Shown here piece after piece: positions 26,682-35,753 of a stretch of DNA of 64,000 nt (position 1 is the first letter of the stretch; every line of letters starts with the position of its first letter). The DNA is from Bacteroidota bacterium (GTDB lineage Bacteria; Bacteroidota; Bacteroidia; Bacteroidales; JAGONC01): assembly GCA_026391695.1 (NCBI GenBank), contig JAPLDP010000086.1, forward strand, positions 1-64,000, read 5' to 3'. The notes below the pieces were generated by a model. It did no database searches. It saw nothing but the letters and a program-made list of their open reading frames with translations, and was not told the origin of the DNA. The position numbers were made by a program, and so were the translations under genes.

Positions 26682-27440
26682 TTATTTTGATTTTTTAATC
26701 TGGTTCAGCAACCTGGAGGCGTCGTTTCTATAATAATTATTGGTATCGTAGGCCATATTTCTGAAAAGTTCGATGGCCTGGTCGGTTTGATTGATTTTCA
26801 GCAGGCATAATCCAAGATACCACTGAGCATGTTCGACGTAGAGATTTTTCCCGTTATTAATAATCTCTTCAAGGTTAATGATAGCCTTATCAACCTGGTT
26901 TGTTTCGATAAATGAAATAGCGAGATAGAATCTGACTGCAGCATTATTTGGATCATCGGCAATGACGTCATTAAACAGGTCGATAGCAGTAGGAAAATCT
27001 TTTTGCTGGTATAAGCGCAAAGCTTCAACGAGATAAGTGCCTTCGGAGCGAGTAATATTCAATTTATCTGAATCATAGTACATGCTGAACAGCCTGCTGT
27101 TGGAATAGGTTTTCGGCATCAGGAGATAGACAGAGGCAGCAATCATGATCAGGATAGTCACTGAAGCAGCCATGAGGGCATAACTTTTCCTCGTAAGGGG
27201 TATAATCCTGTTCCGATATTTTTTCTGTTTAGATTCCGAGATAGCATCGCTGAGTTTCTGCCGGAATTCAATGATATTCTGCTGTTTAAGAAGATCAGAA
27301 AGGTCTCTTTCAAATGCCAGCTCCTGGATTAGTTCCTTGTTTGACTGCAGTTCCAGCTCAAAGGCTCTGGCTTCGGCACTATCCATTTCGCCAACCAGGT
27401 ACCTGTCGATCATGAGCAGATATTTATATTTTTCGTTCAT
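26682..27440 (-). CDS. Membrane anti-sigma-like protein with TPRs, second copy
   Basis: A 252-residue single-pass protein. The N-terminal cytoplasmic part has IDRYLVGEMDSAEARAFELEL, similar in pattern to IDYLNGDLTGKEREEFEHEL of the copy at 5200-5949. The membrane helix is at about 88-108. The outer part has tetratricopeptide repeats (AVRFYLAISFIETNQVDKAI and AQWYLGLCLLKINQTDQAI). Its ATG overlaps the sigma factor stop by four bases (ATGA), so the two are translationally coupled. There is no CHAT protease gene beside this copy. Confidence 0.75.
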   Translation of the reverse strand: MNEKYKYLLMIDRYLVGEMDSAEARAFELELQSNKELIQELAFERDLSDLLKQQNIIEFRQKLSDAISESKQKKYRNRIIPLTRKSYALMAASVTILIMIAASVYLLMPKTYSNSRLFSMYYDSDKLNITRSEGTYLVEALRLYQQKDFPTAIDLFNDVIADDPNNAAVRFYLAISFIETNQVDKAIINLEEIINNGKNLYVEHAQWYLGLCLLKINQTDQAIELFRNMAYDTNNYYRNDASRLLNQIKKSK

Positions 27441-28012
27441 TGAGCTAAATATTTTTTACACTTTGGATCACTGAGTATCCGTTGTCTGAGATTTTCTTTA
27501 CAGAGATATTTTCTGGTTTTGGCATATTTTTCGGTTTTGTACCCCATGATGTCAGCAATATCTTTTAAGGTCGTATGACTGTAAAAAAGTTTAAGAACCT
27601 TCTGACAGTCCTTACTGAGTTTGACAAAGTGTTGCTGGTACAACCTGTATTTTTCCGACTGTTCATCATAGATTTCAAAGACCATTTCATCTGATAATTC
27701 GATATGGTTTTCGATATCCGCGATATTGGCCGGATTTTTCTCTTTTTCAAGGCGTTGTAACCAAAGATGCCTGCAAACCGAATATAAAAACGTTTTAAAA
27801 GAACAATCGAGCACTAAATCATTATCTAATACTCTCTGATAAATTATAACGAGGGCGTCCTGGAAAATATCTTCTGCATCCTGTTCATTGCCACTGTTTC
27901 TCAGGATCAAACTCCTGATAGTCTTGAAATACCATTCATACACATACTTCAGGATATTTTTATCGCCTGCGAGGATACCCTTCAGGATAGCCTCATCTTT
28001 ATAATGGATCAT
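27437..28012 (-). CDS. ECF-like RNA polymerase sigma factor, second copy
   Basis: A 191-residue sigma factor. Region 2 has EQDAEDIFQDALVIIYQRV (about 43-61) and FLYSVCRHLWLQRLE; region 4 is near 130-175 (DCQKVLKLFYSHTTLKDIAD). It is clearly homologous to the factor at 5912-6523, with matching DAxDIFQ and FL(F/Y)SVC motifs. It forms an operon with the anti-sigma-like gene. A TACATTTG -7 box lies upstream (minus strand, 28058-28051) but without a good -33 partner, which might mean an activator-dependent promoter. Confidence 0.85.
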   Translation of the reverse strand: MIHYKDEAILKGILAGDKNILKYVYEWYFKTIRSLILRNSGNEQDAEDIFQDALVIIYQRVLDNDLVLDCSFKTFLYSVCRHLWLQRLEKEKNPANIADIENHIELSDEMVFEIYDEQSEKYRLYQQHFVKLSKDCQKVLKLFYSHTTLKDIADIMGYKTEKYAKTRKYLCKENLRQRILSDPKCKKYLAQ

Positions 28013-28363
28013 CAGACTGCTTTTTATCGGAAATTTTCAAAAAGGTAATACAAATGTATGAGAATTATTTCGCATTTGTTAACATCTCAGTAAAATGTTA
28101 ATAAGCATGTATGACCTAATAACAGATGTGCAAATGTACAAACCATTTATCACACGGAGCAGGTTTATGATCGTATTCCATAAGTATTGCACCCAACTGC
28201 CTGAGGCAATCATATTTCTATCATGTTATAAGGCGACAGCCTGGTATTTAAAGGTAGTTCCAATTTTAATTCCGGATCACCATCCTCCGGAATCTTCTCA
28301 TCGGAACCGGCTTATATCGGAACTCCCATTGTATAATATCGTAACTTTGTAAAAAAATCAAAC
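28013..28363. other. Intergenic gap between sigma factor and mutS2
   Basis: No convincing gene. It holds a -7-like TACATTTG for the sigma gene (minus, 28058-28051), a short inverted repeat ATTCCGG/CCGGAAT (28269-28275 and 28287-28293), and TAACTTTG (28342-28349), a perfect -7 box 14 bases before the mutS2 GTG, again without a TTTG at the expected spacing. An 85-codon frame from 28095 lacks coding character. Confidence 0.4.
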
Positions 28364-30796
28364 GTGCTTTACCCTTCTGATTTTGAGATTAAAATAGGCT
28401 TTGACAGGATAAAGAATCTGCTGAAACAAGAGTGCCTGAGCCCATTAGGGGAATCATTTGTCGACCAGATGGTTTTTACGGATAGTTTTGACCAGATCAA
28501 CCTGATGGTCAAGCAAACATGGGAATTCAGGAACATTCTTATTGAGGGGTTATCCTTTCCGGCAGATGATTATTACGACCTGACACCAGAACTAAAGCGA
28601 ATCAGAACGGAAGGCACTTTCATCGAGAAAGAAACGCTACTGGACCTGATGACATCACTCAGGACCATCACCGGTTGTATTACATTCTTCAAATCAAGAG
28701 GTCCGGAAAAGTATCCTGCACTTTACATACTTGTCAGGGATCTGTTGCTGGATAAAGATATCATCCATCGCATTGAATCCATTATTGATGAAAAAGGCCG
28801 GATCCGTGATTCTGCTTCTCCTGTGCTGAAGAAAATCAGGGCGGAGATGCGTTCTATACAGACAATCATTGACAAGAAGTTAGGACAGACGCTTCAGCAG
28901 GCCAAGAAAGAGGGCTGGATCAGGGAAGATGCTGAAGTGACCATACGGGACGGACGTGCCGTTCTGCCGGTACAAGCGACCTATAAACGCAAGATCAGAG
29001 GCTTCATCCATGACGAGTCAGCCTCAGGTCAAACAGTGTATATTGAACCTGCAGAGGTTTTTGATCATAACAATGACCTTCGTGAACTCGAACTTGCCGA
29101 GCGGAGGGAGATTATAAAAATACTGACCGATTTAACGGATTTCTTAAGGCCATTTACTGATGAATTAGAGAAGGCCTATCATTTCCTTGGCGAGGTGGAT
29201 TTTATACGTGCCAAGGCACGTTTTGCCCTGGCCACAAAAAGCTGTAAACCTCTTATCCAGCCGGAACCATATATCAGGTGGATAGATGCCATACATCCCC
29301 TCCTGTACTTATCACATATAGCACAAAAAAAAAATGTTGTACCCCAGACTGTCAGTCTGAACAAACGGCAGCGTATATTGATCATTTCCGGTCCCAATGC
29401 AGGAGGAAAATCCATTTGTTTGAAGACCATCGGATTGCTGCAATTCATGATTCAGACAGGAATGCTGGTGCCCATGGATGAAATGTCGGAGACTGGAGTA
29501 TTCTCGAAGCTTTTTATTGATATCGGTGATGAACAATCCATTGAGAATGATCTCAGCACATACAGTTCGCATCTCCTGAACATAAAGTATTTCCTCACGC
29601 ATACCGACGAAAGGTCTCTTTTTCTTATCGACGAATTCGGTTCAGGAACGGAGCCCCAGCTTGGAGGTGCTCTGGCTGAAGCAGCGCTGGAGCGGTTTAG
29701 TGCATTGAATGCATTTGGAGTAATTACGACGCACTATGCAAATCTCAAGCTGCTTGAAAGCAAGCTGGATGGGGTAGTCAACGGTGCAATGCTATTTGAC
29801 TCGCGTCTCATGCAACCATTATACCGGCTTAAGATAGGCTATCCCGGCAGCTCTTATGCTTTTGAGATAGCCAACAAAATCGGATTCCCCCAAGATATCC
29901 TCAAAACTGCTGAACTGAAGACAGGACGCACACAGCTTGATTTTGACCAGCAGTTACAGCAACTGGAGATCGAAAAGGAAGAAATAAGCAAGAAACAAAC
30001 TGAGCTTAATGTTGCCGACGATTTTCTTGCTGAGGTAATTAGCAAGTATGAAACACTTAACCGGGAGCTTGAGAATACCAGGCAAAAGATACTTTCTGAA
30101 GCCCGCGAAGAAGCCCGCAGGATCATTGATGGAGCAAATCGTCTGATCGAAAATACCATCAGGGAAATCCGGGAACAACAAGCATCAAAAGAGAAAACAA
30201 AGAGATTGAGAGAAGACATTAAAATTTTTGCCAGCCAGCTTGAAGAAGCTGAGAGGCCATCACAATCAAAGGAGGAAGCAACACAGTCAATTCCAAAAGA
30301 ACAAAAAAAATCTACTCCTGTAAAAAAGGCCGGCATCGGAAAAGGTGATTATGTCAAAATCAGCGGACAGGACATATTGGGAGAGATTCTTGAAATTAAA
30401 GGGCAGGAAGCCACGATTGCCTTTGGCCAGGCCATCATTAAAGTCCATACAGACAAACTTGAAAAAATCAATCCGGATATCAGAACGGTCACAACACCCA
30501 CACATTACAGAACCTCAAAAAATATTGCCGATGAAATCAATAGCCGCATGGCCAATTTTAAACTGAGTATAGATCTGCGTGGAAAGAGAACCTATGAAGC
30601 GTTGGCTGAACTTCAAAAATATATTGATGATGCCATTCTCCTTGGCCTACCCGAGATCAGCATTCTTCATGGCAAGGGTAATGGCATCCTCAGAACACAG
30701 ATAAGGGATTTCTTAAAGACTATTCCACAAGTAAAGCACTTCTCCGATGAACATATTGAACGTGGAGGGGATGGGATAACTCTGGTAAAGTTCTGA
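28364..30796 (+). CDS. mutS2: MutS2 family ATPase with Smr nuclease domain
   Basis: An 810-residue protein starting on GTG. It has the MutS core and ATPase: Walker A ISGPNAGGKSICLKT and Walker B LFLIDEFGSGTEP with the following THYANLK. A coiled-coil stretch (about 510-640, lysine/glutamate-rich) is followed by a linker and a C-terminal Smr domain (LDLRGKR-type IDLRGKRTYEAL, HGKGNGILR). MutS2 lacks mismatch-recognition domains; relatives suppress recombination or rescue collided ribosomes, the latter shown in Bacillus. The length is normal. It stands alone on this strand. Confidence 0.93.
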   Translation: MLYPSDFEIKIGFDRIKNLLKQECLSPLGESFVDQMVFTDSFDQINLMVKQTWEFRNILIEGLSFPADDYYDLTPELKRIRTEGTFIEKETLLDLMTSLRTITGCITFFKSRGPEKYPALYILVRDLLLDKDIIHRIESIIDEKGRIRDSASPVLKKIRAEMRSIQTIIDKKLGQTLQQAKKEGWIREDAEVTIRDGRAVLPVQATYKRKIRGFIHDESASGQTVYIEPAEVFDHNNDLRELELAERREIIKILTDLTDFLRPFTDELEKAYHFLGEVDFIRAKARFALATKSCKPLIQPEPYIRWIDAIHPLLYLSHIAQKKNVVPQTVSLNKRQRILIISGPNAGGKSICLKTIGLLQFMIQTGMLVPMDEMSETGVFSKLFIDIGDEQSIENDLSTYSSHLLNIKYFLTHTDERSLFLIDEFGSGTEPQLGGALAEAALERFSALNAFGVITTHYANLKLLESKLDGVVNGAMLFDSRLMQPLYRLKIGYPGSSYAFEIANKIGFPQDILKTAELKTGRTQLDFDQQLQQLEIEKEEISKKQTELNVADDFLAEVISKYETLNRELENTRQKILSEAREEARRIIDGANRLIENTIREIREQQASKEKTKRLREDIKIFASQLEEAERPSQSKEEATQSIPKEQKKSTPVKKAGIGKGDYVKISGQDILGEILEIKGQEATIAFGQAIIKVHTDKLEKINPDIRTVTTPTHYRTSKNIADEINSRMANFKLSIDLRGKRTYEALAELQKYIDDAILLGLPEISILHGKGNGILRTQIRDFLKTIPQVKHFSDEHIERGGDGITLVKF

Positions 30797-30832
30797 TCAG
30801 GAATCTTGAGAGATAGAAAAATAAAAAAAAGA

Positions 30833-30903
30833 TGCCATTAAATTTTTCTTTTTTTCTCATTATCAGCCTGACAGGTTGATAATGACCTAACGTGTTGATG
30901 GCA
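30833..30903. repeat. Nested stem-loop before the carboxyltransferase promoter
   Basis: Inner stem CATTATCA/TGATAATG (30858-30865 and 30877-30884) with further CCT/AGG pairing inside; outer arms TGCCAT/ATGGCA (30833-30838 and 30898-30903). No T-run follows on the plus strand. It could be an operator or a mutS2 3'-end structure. Confidence 0.4.
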
Positions 30904-30917
30904 GCAATAATTTTTTA

Positions 30918-30948
30918 ATTGCTTATATGAAATTAATACGTAATTTTG
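30918..30948 (+). promoter_or_regulatory. Promoter of the carboxyltransferase gene
   Basis: ATTG (30918-30921), 19 bases, TAATTTTG (30941-30948), an exact -7 box and a one-mismatch -33 box. Start predicted near 30954, so the coding start is ATG 30988, not the TTG inside the -7 box. Confidence 0.6.
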
Positions 30949-30987
30949 TCATCAGAGGGAGATTTTCATCTAACAAAATCGCTTTTC

Positions 30988-32538
30988 ATGTCAACTTTAA
31001 GAAAGAAGACCTCTGATCTTAAAAAAAGGATGCGGTTTGCCCTGAAAGGTGGAGGACAAAAGGCCATAGATAAGCAGAAAGCGACAGGTAAGATGACTGC
31101 CCGTGAACGCATCATCACACTTCTCGATCCCAAATCATTTCATGAAGCCGATTTATTTGTTGAGCACGCCGGTAAGGAATTTGATATGGATAAGAAGTAC
31201 CTGCCGGGTGATGGTGTCATTACAGGTGCTGGAACAATCAGCGGTTACCCAGTCTGTATTTATGCACAGGACTTCACAGTAGCCGGTGGTTCTCTTGGAT
31301 ATATGCATGCCAAGAAAATCACTAAGATCATGGATTTGGCATTGAGGCTGAAAGTGCCTCTAATCGGCATTAATGATTCGGGAGGCGCCCGTATTCAGGA
31401 GGGCGTCAACTCCCTAGCCGGTTATGGTGAAATTTTTTACCGTAACACCGTGGCCTCCGGTGTTATCCCTCAAATTTCGGTGATACTTGGACCATGTGCA
31501 GGTGGTGCTGTTTATTCTCCCGCTTTGACCGATTTCGTTTTTGTGGTTGATAAAATATCCAAGATGTTCATCACAGGGCCGGAAGTCATCAAAGCTACTA
31601 TCGGGGAAGAGGTGACGATGGAAGAATTAGGTGGCGCAAAGGTTCATTCTGAAATATCAGGGAACGCCCATTTTTATGCTGAAAGTGAGACCGACTGCTT
31701 CGCACAGATCAAACAACTGGTGAGTTACATACCCTGGAATAATGAAAGGAAAGCTCAGCCCTTCCCTAAAAAGTCACCAAAGTCGCGGAACTACAAAATC
31801 GATGATATATTCCCTTCAAATCCCCGCCAACCATATGATATCCGGGACATTATCATGGCCATCTGTGACGATTCAGAATTTTTTGAAGTGCAGGAGCGTT
31901 TTGCAAGGAATATTGTCATAGGTTTTGCTAGGATGAATGGTGAGACTGTTGGTTTTGTAGCCAATCAGCCTCTTGTCCTGGCAGGTGTGCTGGACGTTGA
32001 TTCATCAGATAAAGCCGCCCGGTTCATTCGGTTCTGTGATGCCTTCAGCATCCCGCTCATCACTTTAGTCGACCTGCCGGGCTATCTTCCCGGAGTTGAC
32101 CAGGAGCATGCCGGAGTGATACGTCACGGCGCCAAGGTTTTATATGCCTATTCTGAAGCCACTGTTCCCAAACTCACAGTCATTCTGCGAAAGGCATACG
32201 GTGGCGGATATATCGCCATGTGCTCTCACCATCTCAGAGCTGACTTTGTTTTTGCTTGGCCTACCGCAGAAATTGCCGTCATGGGACCTGAGGGAGCTGC
32301 TAACATCATCTTCAAGACCGAGATACAGAATGCTGAAAATCCTGATGAGATGCGCAGGCAAAAAATCAAGGAATACAAAGAAAAATTTGCCAATCCGTAT
32401 GTTGCAGCAGCATATGGTTATATTGATGCCGTTATCGATCCCAGTGAAACGCGAAAGATGCTGCTGCACGCACTTGATATATCTGTTAACAAACGTGAAG
32501 AGCGGTTTAACAAGAAACACGGCATACCGCCTTTCTAA
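30988..32538 (+). CDS. Acyl-CoA carboxyltransferase subunit (PccB/MmdA type)
   Basis: A 516-residue subunit that transfers carboxyl between biotin and an acyl-CoA such as propionyl- or methylmalonyl-CoA. It has the N-terminal KATGKMTARERIITLLDP, the acyl-CoA pocket INDSGGARIQEGV and the oxyanion loops LGPCAGGAVYSPAL and YGGGYIAMCS. The size fits biotin-dependent carboxylase beta chains and decarboxylase alpha chains; the sequence alone does not separate them. The next gene is a biotin carrier, but no biotin carboxylase or sodium-pump subunit follows, so it could serve either in a carboxylase assembled from elsewhere or in a decarboxylase. Confidence 0.9.
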   Translation: MSTLRKKTSDLKKRMRFALKGGGQKAIDKQKATGKMTARERIITLLDPKSFHEADLFVEHAGKEFDMDKKYLPGDGVITGAGTISGYPVCIYAQDFTVAGGSLGYMHAKKITKIMDLALRLKVPLIGINDSGGARIQEGVNSLAGYGEIFYRNTVASGVIPQISVILGPCAGGAVYSPALTDFVFVVDKISKMFITGPEVIKATIGEEVTMEELGGAKVHSEISGNAHFYAESETDCFAQIKQLVSYIPWNNERKAQPFPKKSPKSRNYKIDDIFPSNPRQPYDIRDIIMAICDDSEFFEVQERFARNIVIGFARMNGETVGFVANQPLVLAGVLDVDSSDKAARFIRFCDAFSIPLITLVDLPGYLPGVDQEHAGVIRHGAKVLYAYSEATVPKLTVILRKAYGGGYIAMCSHHLRADFVFAWPTAEIAVMGPEGAANIIFKTEIQNAENPDEMRRQKIKEYKEKFANPYVAAAYGYIDAVIDPSETRKMLLHALDISVNKREERFNKKHGIPPF

Positions 32539-32656
32539 CCAAAAAAGTAATAACCTGATCTTCAAGGACGATCATTCTCATCTGCAAAACAGGCAGCCTA
32601 AGAATAGTCGCCTCTGATTTGCAAAAGACCAAAAATAACAAATAGTAATTAAAGTG

Positions 32657-32992
32657 ATGTTTATGAAAGAATTTGACGATTCAACAAACAACTTCAAGAC
32701 TTTAATTATTGACAGTATTAAATACCGGACGCAGCTGACCCAAAAGTTTCTAACCCGCAAATCTTTTAGCCCCGGTGACCCAAAAAAAGTTTTGTCGTTC
32801 ATTCCCGGATCCATCAGAAAAGTCAATGTCAAACCTGGCGACAAGGTCAAAGTCAATGACCGCCTCATGGTTCTTGAGGCTATGAAAATGAATAATTACA
32901 TTCTGTCACCCATCGACGGAGTCATCCGGAAAGTAAATGTCAAACCGGGAGACACAGTCCCTAAAGCCTGTATACTTCTCGAATTCAGATGA
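32657..32992 (+). CDS. Biotin carboxyl carrier protein
   Basis: A 111-residue protein. The C-terminal 70 residues are a biotinyl domain: PGSIRKVNVKPGDKVKVNDR, then VLEAMKMNNY with the biotinylated Lys77, then PIDGVIRKVNVKPGDTV. The N-terminal 40 residues are a variable linker. It follows the carboxyltransferase by 118 bp and surely serves it. Alternative starts are GTG 32654 and ATG 32663. It converges with engB with 13 bp between stops. Confidence 0.9.
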   Translation: MFMKEFDDSTNNFKTLIIDSIKYRTQLTQKFLTRKSFSPGDPKKVLSFIPGSIRKVNVKPGDKVKVNDRLMVLEAMKMNNYILSPIDGVIRKVNVKPGDTVPKACILLEFR

Positions 32993-33005
32993 TTTCCCGG
33001 ATTGT

Positions 33006-33626
33006 TTAGTTTACGGATTCCCTGTTTATCCGAAAAATAGGATTCGTATTTTCGATGAATTGAAGAATGTCATCCCTTCCTGACTTTGTTTTTGAAGACG
33101 TTTGAATTATCATTGGCAGCTCCTTCCAGGTTTCCGACAATTTTTTCATCAGGAATTTCATTGTCAAAGCCAGTTCATTAGCTGTTACCTTATCGGTTTT
33201 GGTATAAACCAGTGTAAAGGGTATTTGGTGATATCCCAGCCAGTTAATGAACTCAACGTCGATAGTCTGGGGTTCAAGCCGGGCATCAACAAGATAAAAA
33301 AGATTTAACAGGCTTTCCCGTTTCAGCAAATACGCGGTGATCATTTTCAGCCATTCTCTTTTTTTTCCTTTAGCCACGCGGGCGTAGCCAAGCCCGGGAA
33401 GATCCACTAGGTACCACTCATTGTTGACCATGAAATGGTTGATAAGCCGGGTTTTGCCCGGGTCAGCAGATATTCTGGCCAGGTTCTTCCTTTCCAGCAG
33501 CATATTGATAAGTGATGATTTCCCCACATTCGACCTACCCAGAAATGCATATTCCGGATACTCAGGTTTCGGGCATTTCATCACATCAGTACTACTTAAG
33601 ACAAAGGATGAGGTTTTTATGAACAT
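33006..33626 (-). CDS. engB: Ribosome assembly GTPase EngB/YsxC
   Basis: A 206-residue GTPase needed for large-subunit maturation. Motifs: G1 GRSNVGKSSLIN (about 31-42), G3 DLPGLGYA, G4 YTKTDK, G5 TSSKTKSG. The N-terminus FVLSSTDVMKCPKPEYPEYAF is typical. Length normal. It follows the acyltransferase gene on the same strand with an 11-bp gap. Confidence 0.95.
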   Translation of the reverse strand: MFIKTSSFVLSSTDVMKCPKPEYPEYAFLGRSNVGKSSLINMLLERKNLARISADPGKTRLINHFMVNNEWYLVDLPGLGYARVAKGKKREWLKMITAYLLKRESLLNLFYLVDARLEPQTIDVEFINWLGYHQIPFTLVYTKTDKVTANELALTMKFLMKKLSETWKELPMIIQTSSKTKSGRDDILQFIENTNPIFRINRESVN

Positions 33627-33637
33627 GGATAGGGGGG

Positions 33638-34573
33638 TTAGTGTTTCTTCTTATAGGAAGAAACGTGCCTGTCTTTTTTTATGTCATAAATATCCTCGAT
33701 AACCATGAGGATTGCAGTTTCTTCCACATGACCAAATGGGTGGTTAATAGAAGTTCCGAATACGAGCATGGTTGGCGACAGATTCATATAGGCATTAAAC
33801 AGAGGCGGAATGGTTTCGTTGAACCTTCGTACATTCCTGATCAGGATCTTGTAATCTTCATCGTAATTCTGGCCTATGAAGATATTTTTCAATTCCTCTG
33901 AGTCAGTTGTAATACCAACTGGTTCAAGTGGTTGAACGAGATTATCTGTGTCATGGAAATATTTATCCAGAAAATAGAGTATCATATCCCGTGCAGTTAT
34001 ATTAAACCGGGGAAACATAGTCATTTTACCGAAGAAATACCTGATGTCAGGATTATCAATAGTCAGGGCGCCCAATCCATCCCAAAGGTTATCAAGTGAA
34101 TAGATTCCTTTACGGATATTAAACAGGGGTTGGAAATCGGGTTGAACAAACGACCGGCCAAGCTCAATAGAATAAGGCAGATAGTCGTCGATAAATTTTT
34201 TTGACAATTTGAATAACTTGATTGTAGGGCTAAACAGATTCCCTTCAGCATCGCATCGGATATTATAACCTTCAAGATAGCGATAACCCCCGACGATTTC
34301 TCTGTCCTGGGGACTCCAGACAATCAATTGTTTGAAGGGATCTACAGTATCTGTATCAAACTGATCGATATCCACTGACTTTCCTGTACCACCGCCTGCC
34401 TCCCGAAAGCTGATCTCCCTCAGTCGCCCAAGTTCCATCATAATATTCGGTGAATCTTCATGAGTGATAATGAAGATTTTTTTATGTCCATTATTCGTAT
34501 CACGGACGAATTTATCTTCTGTAAGTTCTGCCTCAATTAATGCCGGATCAACAGGCGGGATAATCGGCTCCAT
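33638..34573 (-). CDS. glsB: GNAT-type N-acyltransferase, probable glycine-lipid synthesis
   Basis: A 311-residue protein of the OlsB/GlsB hemolysin-like acyltransferase type. It has LREISFREAGGGTGK (about 51-65), a loop shared by this family, then WSPQDREIVGGYRY and ELGRSFVQPDFQ. In Bacteroides, GlsB joins a 3-hydroxy fatty acid to glycine and GlsA adds a second chain by ester linkage. The gene upstream on the same strand is a PlsC-type acyltransferase, so the pair fits GlsA-GlsB. Ornithine or another amino acid as substrate is also possible. Confidence 0.75.
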   Translation of the reverse strand: MEPIIPPVDPALIEAELTEDKFVRDTNNGHKKIFIITHEDSPNIMMELGRLREISFREAGGGTGKSVDIDQFDTDTVDPFKQLIVWSPQDREIVGGYRYLEGYNIRCDAEGNLFSPTIKLFKLSKKFIDDYLPYSIELGRSFVQPDFQPLFNIRKGIYSLDNLWDGLGALTIDNPDIRYFFGKMTMFPRFNITARDMILYFLDKYFHDTDNLVQPLEPVGITTDSEELKNIFIGQNYDEDYKILIRNVRRFNETIPPLFNAYMNLSPTMLVFGTSINHPFGHVEETAILMVIEDIYDIKKDRHVSSYKKKH

Positions 34574-34605
34574 ATCTTAATAAAATGAATTTACACGTAA
34601 AATTA

Positions 34606-35469
34606 TTATTTATTCCATTCAACAAACGACTGTATATTACCTTCTCCCAGAGTGTAAACGTATTTTTTAATACGGCTGGCCCACTCCAGATCAGAATATC
34701 TCCTGTCAAAAGTTGTGTAAGGTACAGGTTTCCCAAACCTTATTGTGAGGGTTTTATTGCGTTGTCTGTACATTTCGTCAACAAGGTATAACATTTCAAT
34801 ATTGGCTTTAATTCTCAGCCGTTTCCGGATATTTGCCAAATTATAGAAAAAATTGGAATTCCGGCCCGAGATATGCACGGGGATGACATCCCGCTGATAC
34901 TTTCTGGATTTACTGATAAAAGTCTTTTTCCACTCAAGGTCGATGATTCCGTGGGATTGTTTCCGGGAGCAAAGACCTGCAGGAAAATATAAAATGGGAA
35001 CATCAGATGCAAAAGTCTGATCCATAATCTGGATATTCTCCAGGTTCTTGCCGTGTTTGTTAATTGGGATAAAGAGTTCTCGAATATTTGGAATATTCAT
35101 CAGGATATCATTAACAGGAAAAATGAGATCTTTACGTTTTTTCCCGATGACATGCATCAGTGCAAGACCATCCAGACCGCCAAGAGGATGATTGGAAGCA
35201 ATAATGAATCTTTTTTCAAAAGGAACATCTTCAAATCCGACGAGCTCACTGGTAGCATGTAATTCTGTCAGTATTGAGTTGATGAATTCCAGTCCATGTT
35301 TATCATTGTTCCTGTTTAAGAAATCATTAATCTCATCGATGTGGAGTATCCGTTTAAGATAGCTAAGCACAAAGCGTGGAAGTACTTTTAATAACCGTGG
35401 ATTCTTACTGGCAATAACGCTTTCCAGATCAATAAACTTCTTTGCTGTAATTCTGTTTTCCTGGTTCAT
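34606..35469 (-). CDS. glsA: PlsC-like O-acyltransferase, probable GlsA
   Basis: A 287-residue protein from ATG 35469, chosen because a strong AGGAGGAGAGG lies just upstream; a 308-residue form from 35532 is also possible. The acyltransferase motif I is NHPLGGLDG instead of the usual NHxxxxD, and a second block has YFPAGLCSRK (FPEG-like). Helical N-terminal half, no signal peptide. It lies 32 bp before the GNAT gene. Likely adds the ester-linked acyl chain of glycine lipids; inferred from family and pairing. Confidence 0.75.
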   Translation of the reverse strand: MNQENRITAKKFIDLESVIASKNPRLLKVLPRFVLSYLKRILHIDEINDFLNRNNDKHGLEFINSILTELHATSELVGFEDVPFEKRFIIASNHPLGGLDGLALMHVIGKKRKDLIFPVNDILMNIPNIRELFIPINKHGKNLENIQIMDQTFASDVPILYFPAGLCSRKQSHGIIDLEWKKTFISKSRKYQRDVIPVHISGRNSNFFYNLANIRKRLRIKANIEMLYLVDEMYRQRNKTLTIRFGKPVPYTTFDRRYSDLEWASRIKKYVYTLGEGNIQSFVEWNK

Positions 35470-35694
35470 GACATCCTCTCCTCCTGTTAGCAAATCCCAA
35501 ATTTCTCCTTTACCCATTTTATAACCATACAAATTTAAAAAGTTATGATGATAATTTCAAGGTATCATCAGTAATACTCAGAAATGATCCAAAACCTGGA
35601 GGTTCAGAGTAAATTGTTTAATCGCTGATTAACTTATACTTACGTAATAAATAATGATTTTTTGTTAAAAAAATGGAACTTTTTATCAACAAAG

Positions 35695-35736
35695 TGGTAA
35701 AAAGTGGGAAATAGTGGGAAAGATTTTATATATTTA
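35695..35736 (+). promoter_or_regulatory. MraZ operator and mraZ promoter
   Basis: Three boxes at exact 10-bp spacing: TGGTAAAAAG (35695), TGGGAAATAG (35705), TGGGAAAGAT (35715). MraZ binds TGGGN repeats separated by five bases in other bacteria, so this is the expected autoregulatory site. A TATATTTA -7-like box (35729-35736) follows, so the boxes cover the -33 region and bound MraZ would block RNA polymerase. Confidence 0.75.
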
Positions 35737-35753
35737 CACCATTAAAAGAAACC

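Noticed and set aside
28095-28352. 85-codon plus-strand frame before mutS2
   Set aside because: No recognisable motif, ends at a promoter-like box, and composition is like the intergenic region.
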